Assembly (NCBI GenBank): GCA_905221605.1
Contig: CAJNDS010000361.1
Span: forward strand, 92,742 to 156,741
Length of the DNA stretch: 64,000 nucleotides
Direction: 5' to 3'
Source of the DNA: Symbiodinium natans
Lineage: Eukaryota; Sar; Dinophyceae; Suessiales; Symbiodiniaceae
The notes beneath the pieces were generated by a model. It was not told the DNA's origin. It made no database searches and saw only the letters and a program-made list of their open reading frames with translations. Made by a program: the position numbers and the translations under genes. Positions 42,701 to 55,911 of the stretch are shown here, piece after piece (position 1 is the stretch's first letter; each line of letters begins with the position of its first letter).

Positions 42701-45700
42701 TTGCCAGGCCGCCCCAGTCCATGACGAGGAGTTGCTGCCAGTCACGGTGGAATCCAAGGCAGGGCCTCAGGGAGTCCTAGGGTTTAGGGTTTAGGGTTTA
42801 GGGTTTAGGGTTTAGGGTTTAGGGTTTAGGGTTTAGGGTTTAGGGTTTCGGTTTTAGGGTTTAGGGTTTAGGGTTTAGGGTTTAGGGTTTAGGGTCCTCC
42901 AACTCGTAACCCTAAACTCGTCAACCCTGAAACCTCTTTCCCTACGGGTTCAACTTGATGATATATGGGCTCGAGTTTCCGAGTTTTTTGCCAAGAACTA
43001 GTAAGTTTTTTCACACTAAACCCTAACCATAAATCCTAAACCCTAAACCCTAAACCCTAAACCCTAAACCCTAAACCCTAAACCCTAAACCCTAAACCCT
43101 AAACCCTAAACCCTAAACCCTAAACCCTAAACCCTAAACCCTAAACCCTATCTGCATCCGAGGAGCCGCCGCAAGAGGAAGTGGAGGCCTCTCCCACGGA
43201 GGGGACTGGAGCGTGCGGAATTTTGGAAACCTCAAAGGGTTTAGGGTTTCGGGTTTAGGGTTTAGGGCTTTAGGGTTTAGGGTTTAGGTTTTCGGGTTCA
43301 CGTTTGGGCTTTAGGGTGCAGGGACTCATTGGCTCTTCATGTGCGATGGAGGTTTAGGGACTTTGGTGCCCTTTAGGGCTTTTGAGCTCACAAGGCCGCG
43401 GTCCTCTTTGGGTCGGGTTTCGGGTGTGGGGTGTGGGGTGCAGGATTAAGGGTTAAGGGTCTAGGGTTTAGGGTTTAGGGTTTAGGGTTTAGGGTTTAGG
43501 CACAAGATGTGCCTATGGGATGTCCAGTAAAAATAAGCCCAGGATGGTACCGAAACGCACTCATGTGTTGAGCAATCGGAGCCACCCCAAGTGCATCAAG
43601 CACCTAAACCCCTAAACCCCGTAACTCCCAAACCTTCGTGTCCGAAGGCTGAAATCCGCTCGCAATGCCTGACATTTTCGGGTTTAGGGTTTGGAAGTTT
43701 TACTGACGGATCCCAACAGCCGCTTAGGAAGAGCGCTTGAAAGTGCAAATTATGGATCCTTAGCATGAAGTAAGGCAGAGTTTTTCTGAACTAAGGGTGC
43801 TCTGGGTACGCCTCGTAGATGAGGGTTTGAGGTCTAGGGCTGCTTCTTGTGTTCTATCATGGCGAAATATCCTTCACTGTTTTCTATGGCAAGAGGCTCG
43901 CAAGAGGGTTTAGGGTTTAGGGTCTAGGGTCTAGGGTCTAGGGTCTAGGGTTTAGGGTTTAGGGTTTAGGGTTTAGGGTTTAGGGTTTAGGGTTGTGGGG
44001 GGGGGAGGGGTTGGGACCAACCCCTTGTGGCAAATAGGCCTCCAGCGTCCACCCCTCGCCAACGGGGGTACGGCGTGTTTCGCTGCCAGCACCTCGGCTG
44101 CAGAGACAGCCTTTTGAGGAGGATTGGGGTTTGGGGTGTAGGGTTTAGGGAGACTTCTACTTGTGCTTCAAAGAATTCCTCAGAGCAGGAGCCTCATTGC
44201 CCCATGCAATTCTTCCTACTTGTGTTCAGAGCCAAACTTCCGAAGCCCTGTATCCAAGGAAGAGCTGGGACGATTCAGAAATCCCACGTACACCCTTAAT
44301 CCGCTGAACCCGGAACAACCCTGTCAACCCTACGGAACGGAAGCCCGAACCCTAAACCCTAAACCTAAACCTCACTGGCTCTTTCAACTTTTGGGCTTCT
44401 TATAAGGTAGTTTATTCTGAAAGTTTCAACTCTTATTTCCTCGTGTTTTGGGCCAGTAAGAATCCTAAACCCTAAACCCTAAACCCTAAACCCTAAACCC
44501 CCACGGGAGAGACAGGAAGAGGACAAAGAGTCCGAGCCCTCGCTACCGAAGCTCAGCTTGTTCACTAGCGGTTGGGGGTTGAGGGTTTGGAGCTCCCTAA
44601 CCCCTCAACCCCAAACCCCCTAAACCCTAAACCCGAAACCCGAAACCCTAAACCTAAACCCTAAACCCTTAGAGGGGCTTCGGAGGTTCCCACCTGCAAG
44701 GTCCTGAAGGCCCCAAACTCCTTCCTGCTAGCGTGGAACTTACCGACCATGGGGTCCTTTTTGCATCTTTTTGTTGGGAGAATGTGGGTTTCGGGTTTAG
44801 GGCTTAGGGTTTAGGGTTTAGGGTTTAGGCTTAGGGTTTAGTGTTTAGGGTTTAGGCGGGCTTGAGAGTTTAGGGTTTAGGGTTTTGCGGTTGAGTCAGC
44901 TGAGGAATTGAGAGTTTAGGGGCCAAGGGGTTTAGGGATCACAGCTGCGTCGTTGCACATTCTCAAGAGTCCCTAAACCCTAAGCCCTAAGCCCTAAGCC
45001 CTAAACCCTAAACCCTAAACCCTAAACCCTAAACCCTAAGCCGTGGTGCATTGCAATGTGAGTGCTTCAAGGCATGCCAAGCTTTCACCTTAAGCCCTGA
45101 TTAGTGTTTAGGGTTTAGGGTTTAGGGTTTAGGGCTTAGGGTTGAGGATGGTATTGTAGTATCTTATGCAACTATGATGCCAGCTTAAACCAAAAAAACT
45201 CACCAGAAAGGATTCGAAACCCGAACGTAGGAAAAATGAGCAGATTCAGGGAATCCTAAAACCTAAACCCTAAACCCTAAACCCTAAAACCCATAGAGTA
45301 GTATAGTCTCCTTTTGAAGAACTCTCACCACTTTCCCTGTTGCTCCAATCTTCGCGCCACCTGTAGGGTTTAGGGTTTAGGGTTTAGGGTTTAGGGTTTA
45401 GGGTTTAGGGTTTAGGGTTTAGGGTTTCGGGTTCAGGGTTTAGGGTTTAGGGTTTAGGGTTTAGGGTTTAGGGTTTAGGGTAAATCTTCAAGCCCGCAGT
45501 GATAAGCTGCATATAGACTCTCTATGACATACTGCATGTTGCCAACTGCTCCAACATGGAGCTGTTCCAAAATTGCAAGAACCCTAAACCCTAAACCCTA
45601 AACCCTAAACCCTAAACCCTAAACCCTAAACCCTAAACCCTAAACCCTAAACCCTAACAAGAAACTGGCCAAGGTATCTGCCTCGCGACCTCCTCACACG

Positions 45701-48700
45701 CAACAAGAGAGGATGAGTCGGCCTTTTTAGGTGTGAAGGGCTTTGGTTCTGAAGGGCTTTTGGGGTTTAGGGTTTAGGGTTTGGGGTGTAGGGTTTAGGG
45801 TTTAGGGTTTAGGGTTTAGGGTTTAGGGTTTAGGGTTTAGGGTTTAGGGTTTGGGGTATGCCCCGGGGGCTGAACTCTGTAGCAACCTGAATGCAGTTGA
45901 AGTTGCTCGCTTTTGCTTCATGGTTGGATGCCAGTCATTCCCCAAGGGTCCATGAACCCCATCAATATATGCTTGGGCCCCAAGGTCCCTACAAAGGAAG
46001 TACTTCAAGGCCCAATTCTTCCCTATTTAGGTACATGGACACTTCGGGGATTGCTCGGGGGGTCAGGTCTTTCCCATTACAAGCAAGGGGGCAGAGTCTA
46101 AACCGAAGCCCTAACTTGCGCTTCGGCGCGGGGTTGCCTTGCGCAAGACTGCGCACACCGGGTCTGTGCATGTAAATGGTTCCAGAGGCAATGTAGCTGG
46201 CGCAGCTTCCTTACTACAAGGGAGTCCTACTATTTGGGAGGGCTATATTAGGGGTCCCGTAATTTCGGAAACACCCAGATGCTCTTGTTCTGCACAGTGC
46301 TGCCAGACTCCGAACGGACCCGTGACAAATACAATGTCCCTAAAGCACCCAGAGCCCTATCCCCAAACCCTTAGAGAACCCTACACCCTAAAAGCCCTAA
46401 AAGCCCTAAAAGCCCCTAAAATCCTGAAACCCTTAACCCTAAAAGCCGTAAGTACCCCCAAATCCCCCGGTCAAATGGGGGTTTGCGAAAATAAGGGACC
46501 TCAGTCCCTAATAAAGTCAGGCTCCCCGTATTTCGGAAACCCCCATATGTGTCGGGCTAAACCCTAAACCCTAAACCCTAAACCCTAAACCCTAAACCCT
46601 AAACCCTAAACCCTAAACCCTAAACCCTAAACCCTGTCAAAAGCCCCTCTCCGCCTTCCCCAGGAGGCCGATCCCTCTTCGCTAGCAAGTCAATGCCCTC
46701 GTTGCAGTCGGCCTTGGACAAGATCGAGACCTGCCTCGACAAAAATCTTATATCCCCCCCATGTGTGTGTGTGTAGATAAATAAATAAAAGAATGAATAT
46801 CTATATATATATATATATATATAGGTAGATAGATAGATGTAGATTATGTACCCTTAAACGATTCCCCCACATATATATATATATATGTATATATAGCTAC
46901 ATATATGTATATATACCCTTACCAAACTCCCTCCTTACCTGCGAAGAACCAGTAGTTCGATTCGGCCGAGCGTTTTTACAGCGTTTGGGCTTAAGAGGGT
47001 TTGTGGGGGTTTGAGAGGATGAACGGTCAAAGGTGCCCTAAACCCTAAACCCGAAACCCGAAACCCTAAACCCTAAACCCTAAACCCTAAGCCCCGTCAA
47101 CCCATCATGCTTGGGCTCCTGCGCCCGCGCCGGCTCAGGACGACGAGGATACCTTCCCATCAGAAGCGGAGAAGGACCGCAGAGCCAGAGGGCTCACGAG
47201 AAAGATTTAGGGTTTAGGCTTTAGGGTTTGGGTTTAGGCTTAGCCGATGGGTTCATGAGAAGGCTGGCGCCTTCCCACCTGAACCCCTGCCATCCCACTG
47301 AAAGTAGACCTTTGTAGCCTCTTAGCCCTAACTTACTTGCAGGTAATGCTTGTTTTAACCTCAGTGGTTGCAATCATTGAGTTGTGGTTCTATTTCTAGC
47401 TAGTAAGCCCTAAACCCTAAACCCTAAACCCTAAACCCTAAACCCTAAACCCTAAACCCTAAACCCTAAACCCTAAACCCTAAACCCTAAACCCTAAACC
47501 CTAAACCCTAAACCCTAAACCAACTTCGAAGGACACCCTGTTTCGGAGAAACACAGACTCCCAATCCCATGGCGACTGGGTGAGGCGATCGCCCCCAGGA
47601 GAAGCCCGGCTGAAGAAAGGTCGTGGGGTTTAGGGTTTAGGGTTTAGGGTTTAGGGGTTCAGGGGTTCAGGGGTTCAGGGGTTTAGGGGTTCAGGGGTTC
47701 AGGGGTTCAGGGGTTCAGGGGTTCAGGGGTTCAGGAGTTCAGGGGTTCAGGGGTTCAGGCTTTGGGTTTTAGGATTTAGGATTTAGGGGTTTAGGGTTTA
47801 CGGGTTTAGGCTTTAGGGTTCAGGGTTTAGGGTTGATGGCTGAGGGTTTCGGGTTTCGGGGCCTCCAGCACAGCGGCAGAAGCGTGTGCGTGGATGGTAA
47901 TAGGGAACAGGAAGCCAGGGCTGTTGCGGAGGAAAGGGCCACCACCCAAACCATTGCCTGTTTCGGGCTTAGGGTTTAGGGTTTAGAATTCAAAGCTTAG
48001 AGTTTAGGGTTTAGGGTCTAGGGTTTAGGAATTAAAGTTTAGGGTTTAAGGTTTAAGGTTTAGGGTTCGGGGTTCGGGGTTTTGCAGGGCTACGCCTCCT
48101 TGAGCAGTGTTGTTGGTTTGTTAAATCCGAGCATGGCGCACGTCCATTTTTGTCACGCTTCTTTAGAAGAGCAGTATAGTTTCTTCAGGCCTAGTTTTGC
48201 TCATTTTGTCGGACGTTTCCTTGTAGGACTTCGAACTCTCCCGACGGCGTGCAGCACTTCCCAGTTAAAAACGCAGCTGGTCTAACCCTAAACCCTAAAC
48301 CCTAAACCCTAAACCCTAAACCCTAAACCCGGGGTGCCGGCGGCTCCGCGCGTTTTTTTGTTTTCATTGTTGTGCTATGAGAGCGCCCTGAAAGCTATTA
48401 CAGCCTGAACTTCAGCTGAAAGCCCTCCCAGCCGGTGCGGTTTGGGGTCATGTGCCAACAGCAAAGGCAATGGTCAGCGTTTGAAGCCTAGGCATCTGCA
48501 CAGGGTTCGCATAGGTTGCAAGGACGAACACAAAGAACCTTCCGCATGTGAGCTCAGGACGTCTTCTACCGCTCGCTGCCCCACAGCTTCCGGGAAGCAA
48601 CCGGTGAGTCGCGATCTGCCTCCAGGCGCGTTGTCACCAGAAGCCAACCATATGACACCCCCCAAAATCTCTGGATTCAAGTCGGCAACCCTAAACAGAG

Positions 48701-51700
48701 CTAAAGCCTTCCGTCGCATGCCCCAGTGTTGTACCCTTACTCCCTTTGTTGGGGTGTGGTGGGGGGATTCTATAAGCCAGTAAAATTGAAAGCAAAATGG
48801 CACCCTGACATGTCCTTTCGGTTTGGGGTTTAGGTTTTATTTCGGGTTGAGGGTTAGTCCTTGTATACTATAGATTGTAACTTGTATGTTACATACATTT
48901 TGTTATGTATTCTCTTATGACATACGGTGTATTCTACACGAACTCAATGAGCTTTGCAGGAAATTGGGGAACAGATACCTTTTGATTATGACACATAAGC
49001 CTTAATCCCCACCCTTCCCCCGTAAGAGCCAGGAAGTAATTGCACACAAGACAACTTTGAATGAGTTGGGTTGAACCGCATTCTCTGCCGCATACCTTGG
49101 CCCGATGTGATGTACCCAAGCGTCAGACCTTCGGAAAACGCGGCCCTTGCAAATGGGGTTCGTGGTCTATGGTACCCTCAATCGGATTCTTGTAGTATAT
49201 AGCCGTAAACCCTAAACCCTAAACCCCAAACCCCACAACCCTAACCCCTAAACCCCTAAACCCCTAAACCCCTAAACCCCTGAACCCCTGAACCCCTAAA
49301 CCCCTAAACCCCTAAACCCCTAAACCCCTAAACCCTAAACCCCTAAACCCCTAAACCCCTAAACCCCTAAGCCCTTAACCCCTAAACCCCGAAACCCTAA
49401 ACCCCTAAACCCCTGAACCCCTGAACCCTAAACCCCCCCAAACCCCTAAACCCCCCCTAACCCTAAACCCCTAAAACCCCTAAACCCCTAAGCCCCTAAA
49501 CCCCTAAACCCCGAAACCCTAAGCCCCTAAGCCCCTAAACCCCTAAACCCCTAAACCCCTAAACCCCTAAACCCCTAAACCCCTAAACCCCTAAACCCCT
49601 AAACCCCCTAAACCCTTAAAGGCCCCAGGATCCTAATCTTCACTGTTCGTTTGGTGCGCACGAGGGAGGCTCCGAGGGCGAAAGAGTTGCCCAGGGTGCC
49701 CGCTGCGCTGCGCATACCCTAACCGCCCCAGGGTTGTTTGGGGTTTAGGGTTTTATTGAAAATAGTAAGGGTTCAGGTCCGGGGAAGTTTCGAGAAAAGT
49801 TTCGAGGAGTTGCGAGGAGTTTCAAGGAGTTTCAAGGAGTTTCAAGGAGTTTCTTTGTTTAGATTTTTTCTTAATAATTTCAAGTTACAGGGGGCTTGAG
49901 GGTTTAGGGTTTAGGGTTTAGGGCTACGAGGACACGGAGTAGACCCTTATTTCCTCTTTTTAGGGTTGGGGTTCCCTTGTAATCCCCTGAAAACAGGGCA
50001 CCCTTGTTATTCCTAGGTTACTCCTGGGTCTAGTTCATCGCTGCAAATGCACCAACCCTGGCCTTAGTCCCATGCAGTGCAGCACCCTCTGTGAAGGAGA
50101 AGGCGAAAGAAGAAAGCGAGTCAACAGGCACCAGCAATCCGGGATGAGGGGTTCAGAGCTCCATGCTGCAGGGGTCTGTAGGGTCTTTTGCAGACGACCA
50201 AGACTTCAAACTTTTGAGGGGCTTCCTGACTTCGTAGGAATAGTCAAGTTTGACCTACTTATTCTCTGGCTATGGGAGAAGTAACAATCGCCTGCACTCG
50301 CAGCCTCCAGCAAGTTTGCGGCATTTTGCCAGGAATCAGCCTAACCCGAAACCCTAAACCCTAAAAGTGACAAGCCTCAGTTTGCTCACGGTTTTGGGCT
50401 TTCACTGACAAGGAACTCCTTGTGAAGTGGTCGACGGGGTATGTGTATTCCCTTTGGGCGGGATTCGTCTCAGTCTCGGTCATTGGGAAACGGCTACTGT
50501 AGTTTCTCAGATACGTGTACACCCGAGTTCTCTGGCCACAAACTGCGATCATTTCGCACATCAATCAGGCTGAGACACGAAACCCGACAACCCAAAGAAC
50601 AAAAGCCTCTGCCTTTGCATATGCACACATATACATATATAGGGTTTAGGGTTTAGTTTAGAGTGTAGAGTTTAGGGTTTAGGGTTTTGGGTTTTGGGTT
50701 TTGGGTTTAGGTGTATACATATATATATATATACATATATATATATGTATATATGTATATATATATATATATGCAGATGCAGATACACAAGACCTTGCCA
50801 AGCCTTGTACTTGGTCAGGAAGGACTGCAAGCAAGCTACTTTGACTGCAGGTTCGGAGGTACAGGGTCACCTTGGAGATTAAGGGCTTGTTGTGGGGAAA
50901 GAGGGGGCTTAGGCGAAAGGGAACTTTCTGTAAGCTGTAACGGTGCTAGACTATAAACAAAGACACCCCGCTTGTAGAGTTTAGGAGTTTGGGGGCGGCA
51001 ACTCTCCAGGGAGACAGCTACCCTGCAGCCGTGCCCCACACATAGTTAGCGCAATTGTGCCAGCCATACCCTGTTTCTCTCGAACATATGACTATTCTTT
51101 GGGGGAGGGGCGGGGGGATTAAACCCCAAGCCCTAAACCCTAAACCCTAAACCCCAAACCCTAAACCCCAAACCCCAAACCCCAAACCCCAAACCCCAAA
51201 CCCCAAAGTGTAGTGTAGGGCTCCGGAAGAGAAGCCCTAAGGCACCGACTCCTTCGACAGCGGGGATCCCTTCAAAGAGTGGGCAAAGGAGTTCATGCAC
51301 TTGGAGACACTGGGCTTGATTAGGGTTTTGGGCTAGGGTTTAGGGTTTAGGGTTTAGGGTTTAGGGTTTAGGGTTTAGGGTTTAGGGTTTAGGGTTTAGG
51401 GTTTAGGGTTTAGGGTTTGGCATTTATTGTTTTTTGGGAGAACCTGGACCCAAAGCCTTGAAGTGTGAAGCCAGCTGAGTTGGGAATAGGAGTATGGTGG
51501 TTTAGGGTTTAGGGTTTTGGGTTTTGGGTTTTAGGGTTTAGGGTTTAGGCTTGAGGGTTCTTTGCGTTTGGGGGCTCGGGGACTGATTTTCCCGGATGTT
51601 CGGGTTTCGAGCTAGCTCAGGGATCCAGACGCGGAGTTTGAAGCCCCAAAACCAAAGTAGCGGTCCTCGTACTGTACCCCGCAACAAGACTCCTTTTCTT

Positions 51701-54700
51701 CTTGTCGGAACCCCACAAAAACCGGTACCCCTAACTTGGGACAAAGCCGTAACCCTAATGTTGGAAACTCTGACATGGAGGTCCGTCATTCTGTGCAGCT
51801 TGCCGGGCAGTCCTTTCGTGGAGTTTGTGGACGCAAATTGATCGTGCCCCCCCCCCCCCAAAGCCGAAGGGTTTGTGACGGTTTGTTGAAGCAAGCCCTC
51901 AACCCCCTAAGCCCTAAAGCGTCTCCATGCATGCAGGCCCGAGATGTACTTGTCAGGCACGACAAGCCCTACTAAACCCTCAACCCTAAACCCTAACATC
52001 CCTTAACCCTAAACCCTAAGCCCTAAGCCCTAAACCCTAAACCCTAAAACAACCCTTAACACTAGAGTCTTGCCACACCTAATGGGAGTGGGGCAGCCGA
52101 GGAACATGACGCTCTTCCAGCGGAAGCTGCTGACCCTCGAGGGAATCGGAAGCCTTCACACAGACATGAATCTCGGTTGCTGACTGTTTTGGGGGTTTTA
52201 GGGGTTTTTAGGGTTTTTTTAGGGGTTTTTAGGGGTGTTTAGGGGTTTTGAGGGGTTTAGGGGTTCAGGGTTTAGGGGGGGTTTTGGGGGTTTTTAGGGT
52301 ATTTAGGGGTTTTAGGGGTTTTTAAGGGTTTAGGGGTGTTTAGGGGGTTTAGGGGTTTAGGTGTTTTGGGGTTTTGGGGTTTTGGGGTTTTGGGGTTTTG
52401 GGGTTTTGGGGTTTTGGGGTTTTGGGGTTTAGGGGTTTAGGGGTTCAGGGTTCCGGTTCCAGGGTTTCAGGGAGTCTTTTTGGTTGAGGAGAGTCTCGAG
52501 GTGGGAAGCTCTTGGATCGGGTTTTGGGGGATTGCCTCTACTTCCACGTTTAGGGTTTGGGGTTTTAGGGTTTAAGGTTTAGGGTTCAAGGTTCAGGGTT
52601 TAGGCAGTAGGCATGAAACATCCCGTTTATCCGAGCCTTGAGCCGAAACCCAAATCCCCTAAAACTTGGAACCCTAACCCTGGACCTTACACACCTAAAC
52701 CCTAAACCCCTAAAACCCTAAACCCTGGACCCCTAAACCCTAAACCCCTAAAACCCGTGAACCCTAAACCCCTATAACCTGGAACTCCTAAACCCTAAAC
52801 CCTAAACCCTAAACCCTAAACCCTAAACCCTAAACTCCTAAACCCTAAACCCTAAACCCTGAACTCCTAAACCCTAAGCCCTGGAGCCCCTAAACCCTGA
52901 GCCCGACGTCGTTGGGGGCAGGCACCCCGCATCTTAAGGGTTTAGGGTTTAGGGTTTAGGGTTTAGGGTTTAGGGTTTAGGGTTTAGGGTTTAGGGTTTA
53001 GGGTTTAGGGTTTAGGGTTTAGGGTTTAGGGTTTAGGGTTTAGGGTTTAGGGTTTAGGGTTTAGGCCATGCCACAGCAGAGCCAGGAAGATTGAGACAAA
53101 GCGCTTCCGTCAGCTGCTTTGTCAGCAACAGACTGGGCGCTTGCTGTTTAGGGTTTAGGGTTTAGGGTTTAGGGTTTAGGGTTTAGGGTTTAGGGTTTAG
53201 GGTTTAGGGTTTAGGGTTTAGGGTTCAACTGCGTTATCATCAGCAGGAAACCCCTGTGCTGACTGCAAATTCCAGGTTAAGCCAGATGATCTTAGAAGCA
53301 ACCAGAAGTGTTGAGCAACCGTAAGCAAGCTGATGATCTTAGAAGCAACCAGAAGTGTTGAGCAACCGTAAGCAAGCTGATGCTTTTAGAAGCAACCAGA
53401 AGTGTTGAGCAACCGTAAGCACTGCTCAAAATGTCCCAAAGGCAAGCCGCTACACAGTCCCGCTTTCGATGGTCACAACATCAGCCTCTTAAACGAAAGC
53501 CCCATCGGTGCCTGAGACTTCGTGCTTCCTCACTGTTGTCCGCTTCACCGATTTCAAAGCCAAACCTGAACCATACGCCTCACACCCTTAGCGAGCATAA
53601 GCCATCGAACCTCACCCAGTAGTCTCCTTTCCCAGCGATTCCGAGCCATGCTGAATTCTCCACGACCAAACAAGCCAATGCCTCGAACCCTCAAACTTAC
53701 CGTGTTTTGGGTCTATGGGTTTATGGGTTTAGGGTTCAGGGTTTATGGGTTTAAGGTTGTGGGTTTAAGGGGAATGAGGCATGAATTCCACTCATAAACA
53801 TACTTCTCCTCGGCTCCGAACCGGTATCACTCAAGAGAACGGTCCACGTAGCTAAAACCTAACTAAACCCTAAACCCTAAACCCAATCGGCGATGCACTT
53901 ACGCAGCCCCAGCGATGACCTCCGAAGAGTGCGCAGCAAAGCCGTAGCTGTTGAGGGTAACCCTTCTGACCTCTTGTCTTAGGGATACATGGATTTTTTG
54001 TCTAATTTTGGGATACTATAATTCCCAAGAAGCAGCTAAAATTGTGATTTTTGCTAGGGCTCCAAGTTCAGCATAGTTGTGGGGTATGACAAACCCCCTG
54101 AAGAAGCCGAAAGGTTACCCGTTTGGGGTTTAGGGTTTTGGGTCTCTAAACCTTAAACCCTTAAACCCCAGACCCTAGACTGTTCAGCCAGTGAGAAACA
54201 CGCAGGGTGATGCACGACCTGGAGCTCCATGGGGGAGAGGAGCGCCTAGGAAACAATCGGCCGCCCGGCATGCGCGATTTGCGGGGGTTGAGGGCTAAAG
54301 GGGCCTAAAACCCTAAACCCTAAACCTTAAACCTTAAACCCTCTCTCTTCTTTTTTTCTCCCTGGGGCTATCTAGGAATAAGAGTCCATATGTAAGGCAT
54401 AAACGGGGGTTATATAGGGCTTACAACGGGAAATAGGAGCAAGAGTCCCTTTCGGGGGATCCCTGCGTATACCCCTTAGGGCTTAGGGTTTAGGGTTTAG
54501 GGTTTCCGGTGTTGAGTCTCAAAGTTGTAAGGCTGAAGCTCTCGGATGTGCGCCTACCAGAGGGCGAGACATATCTCTTGGGTTTATAGAACTTGTCTAG
54601 GGCTTTGTTTATTGTTTTGGGGTTTGGGGTGTAGGGTTTCGGGTTTAGGGTTTCTGGGGCCCACCAAGCATTGAAAGGACGGAAGCGCTTTGACCGAAAC

Positions 54701-55872
54701 GATTTTTGACTTCAGAGCCTGTCTTCATCTCTAGGGAGATGGGGCCCCAAGAAGTTTTGACCGAAACGTTTTGGCCGAATGTTTTGTCTTATAGAACCTT
54801 AGCTTGCATGAATTATAGAATTTGGATAGGGTTTGGGTCCCAAAAAGGTGTTGACCGCAACTTTTTTGCTTCGCTGGTTGCCAAACAGGCAGGCCTCGTC
54901 GTCCTTTTGCTTCAAGCCTTCTTGCGCATGTGCGAAGCTACGTGCAGAGCGGCTTTGCCAGGGCTTATAGGGTTTTACAGGGAGGATGAGGCTTGAAAGG
55001 GCATACTCCTGGCTACTCTCAGCCCTAAACCCAAAAAGTCATAAACCCCTAGGGCGCCAGGGGACCTAACACAGACGAAGCCGCTGGTACCAAGGATTCT
55101 GTACACGGACGCAGGCATGAAGGCCCGAGAAGTTGCTAGGTCGCCGGCCATGGGGAAGATGCGGCGATGTTGGGGTTTAGGGATTATATGAGTTTAGAGG
55201 GTTTTAGGGTTTATGTGAGTTTATAGGGTTTATCTGAGTTTATAGGGTTTATCTGAGTTTTTATGAGTCTATAGGGTTTAAGTAGTAGTTCGGGTTTAGG
55301 CCTAGGGTTGGGCTTAGGGTTTTGGGGTTCCCTGAAGTGACGATGCTAGTCAAAAGCCCTTGACCTACCGCGGAAGCTTCAACCGAAATCCAAGCAGCCC
55401 GGCAACCCTAGAAGTACAGCGCAACCCTCAACCGTAACACTGCAGTCACACCAACACCTCAAGTTCTCGACCCTACATCCTAAATCCCAAGCCCTCACCA
55501 CTAAACAACTCTCATCTTGAACAACCTACAACCCACTAATTTCCCACCCCCAGCTACCCCATGCTACCCCACCCCAGCCACCCCCTACTCAAAAATGAGG
55601 GCAAAACAACCCTAAACTCTAAAGCCCTAAACCCGAAAGCCCGAATCTCGCAAACCCTCAAGCCCTTTGCCCCAAGCCTTTAAACCCTTCAAGCCCAAAA
55701 CCCCCATGCAACCCCCAGCCCCTAGTCCCTCAAAACCCGAAACTCTAAAGCCTTCAAATTCCCTAGAAACCCGACACCGTAAAACCCTGAACCGCCAAAG
55801 CCCCCAAGCCCTCAAAACCTTCGAAACTCTAAAAACCCTAAACCTCTAAACCTTAAACCCGAAGAACTGACC

Positions 55873-55911
<39 letters not shown>

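Larger units (their letters stand above)
44580..46660. other. long intron of unknown gene
   Basis: Holds several telomere arrays and two family C elements plus about 350 bp of unique sequence (45860-46210). I see no further exon. Confidence 0.4.
52150..55090. other. 2.9-kb intron of unknown gene
   Basis: Contains variant telomere blocks, the 47-bp tandem repeat, the GACCGAAACG repeat and unique sequence. Islands near 53430-53640 and 54190-54250 were read and not accepted as exons. Confidence 0.4.

Noticed and set aside
48442-48803. Overlapping 113-codon + and 109-codon - frames
   Set aside because: Neither shows a motif or joins neighbouring exons; treated as unique intron sequence.
49210-49617. 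CRISPR-like regular array
   Set aside because: A simple octamer repeat without spacers.
52363-52427. Ciliate origin suggested by TTTTGGGG
   Set aside because: The tract is embedded in TTTAGGGG-type DNA and the genes use dinoflagellate-like splice sites and standard stop codons.
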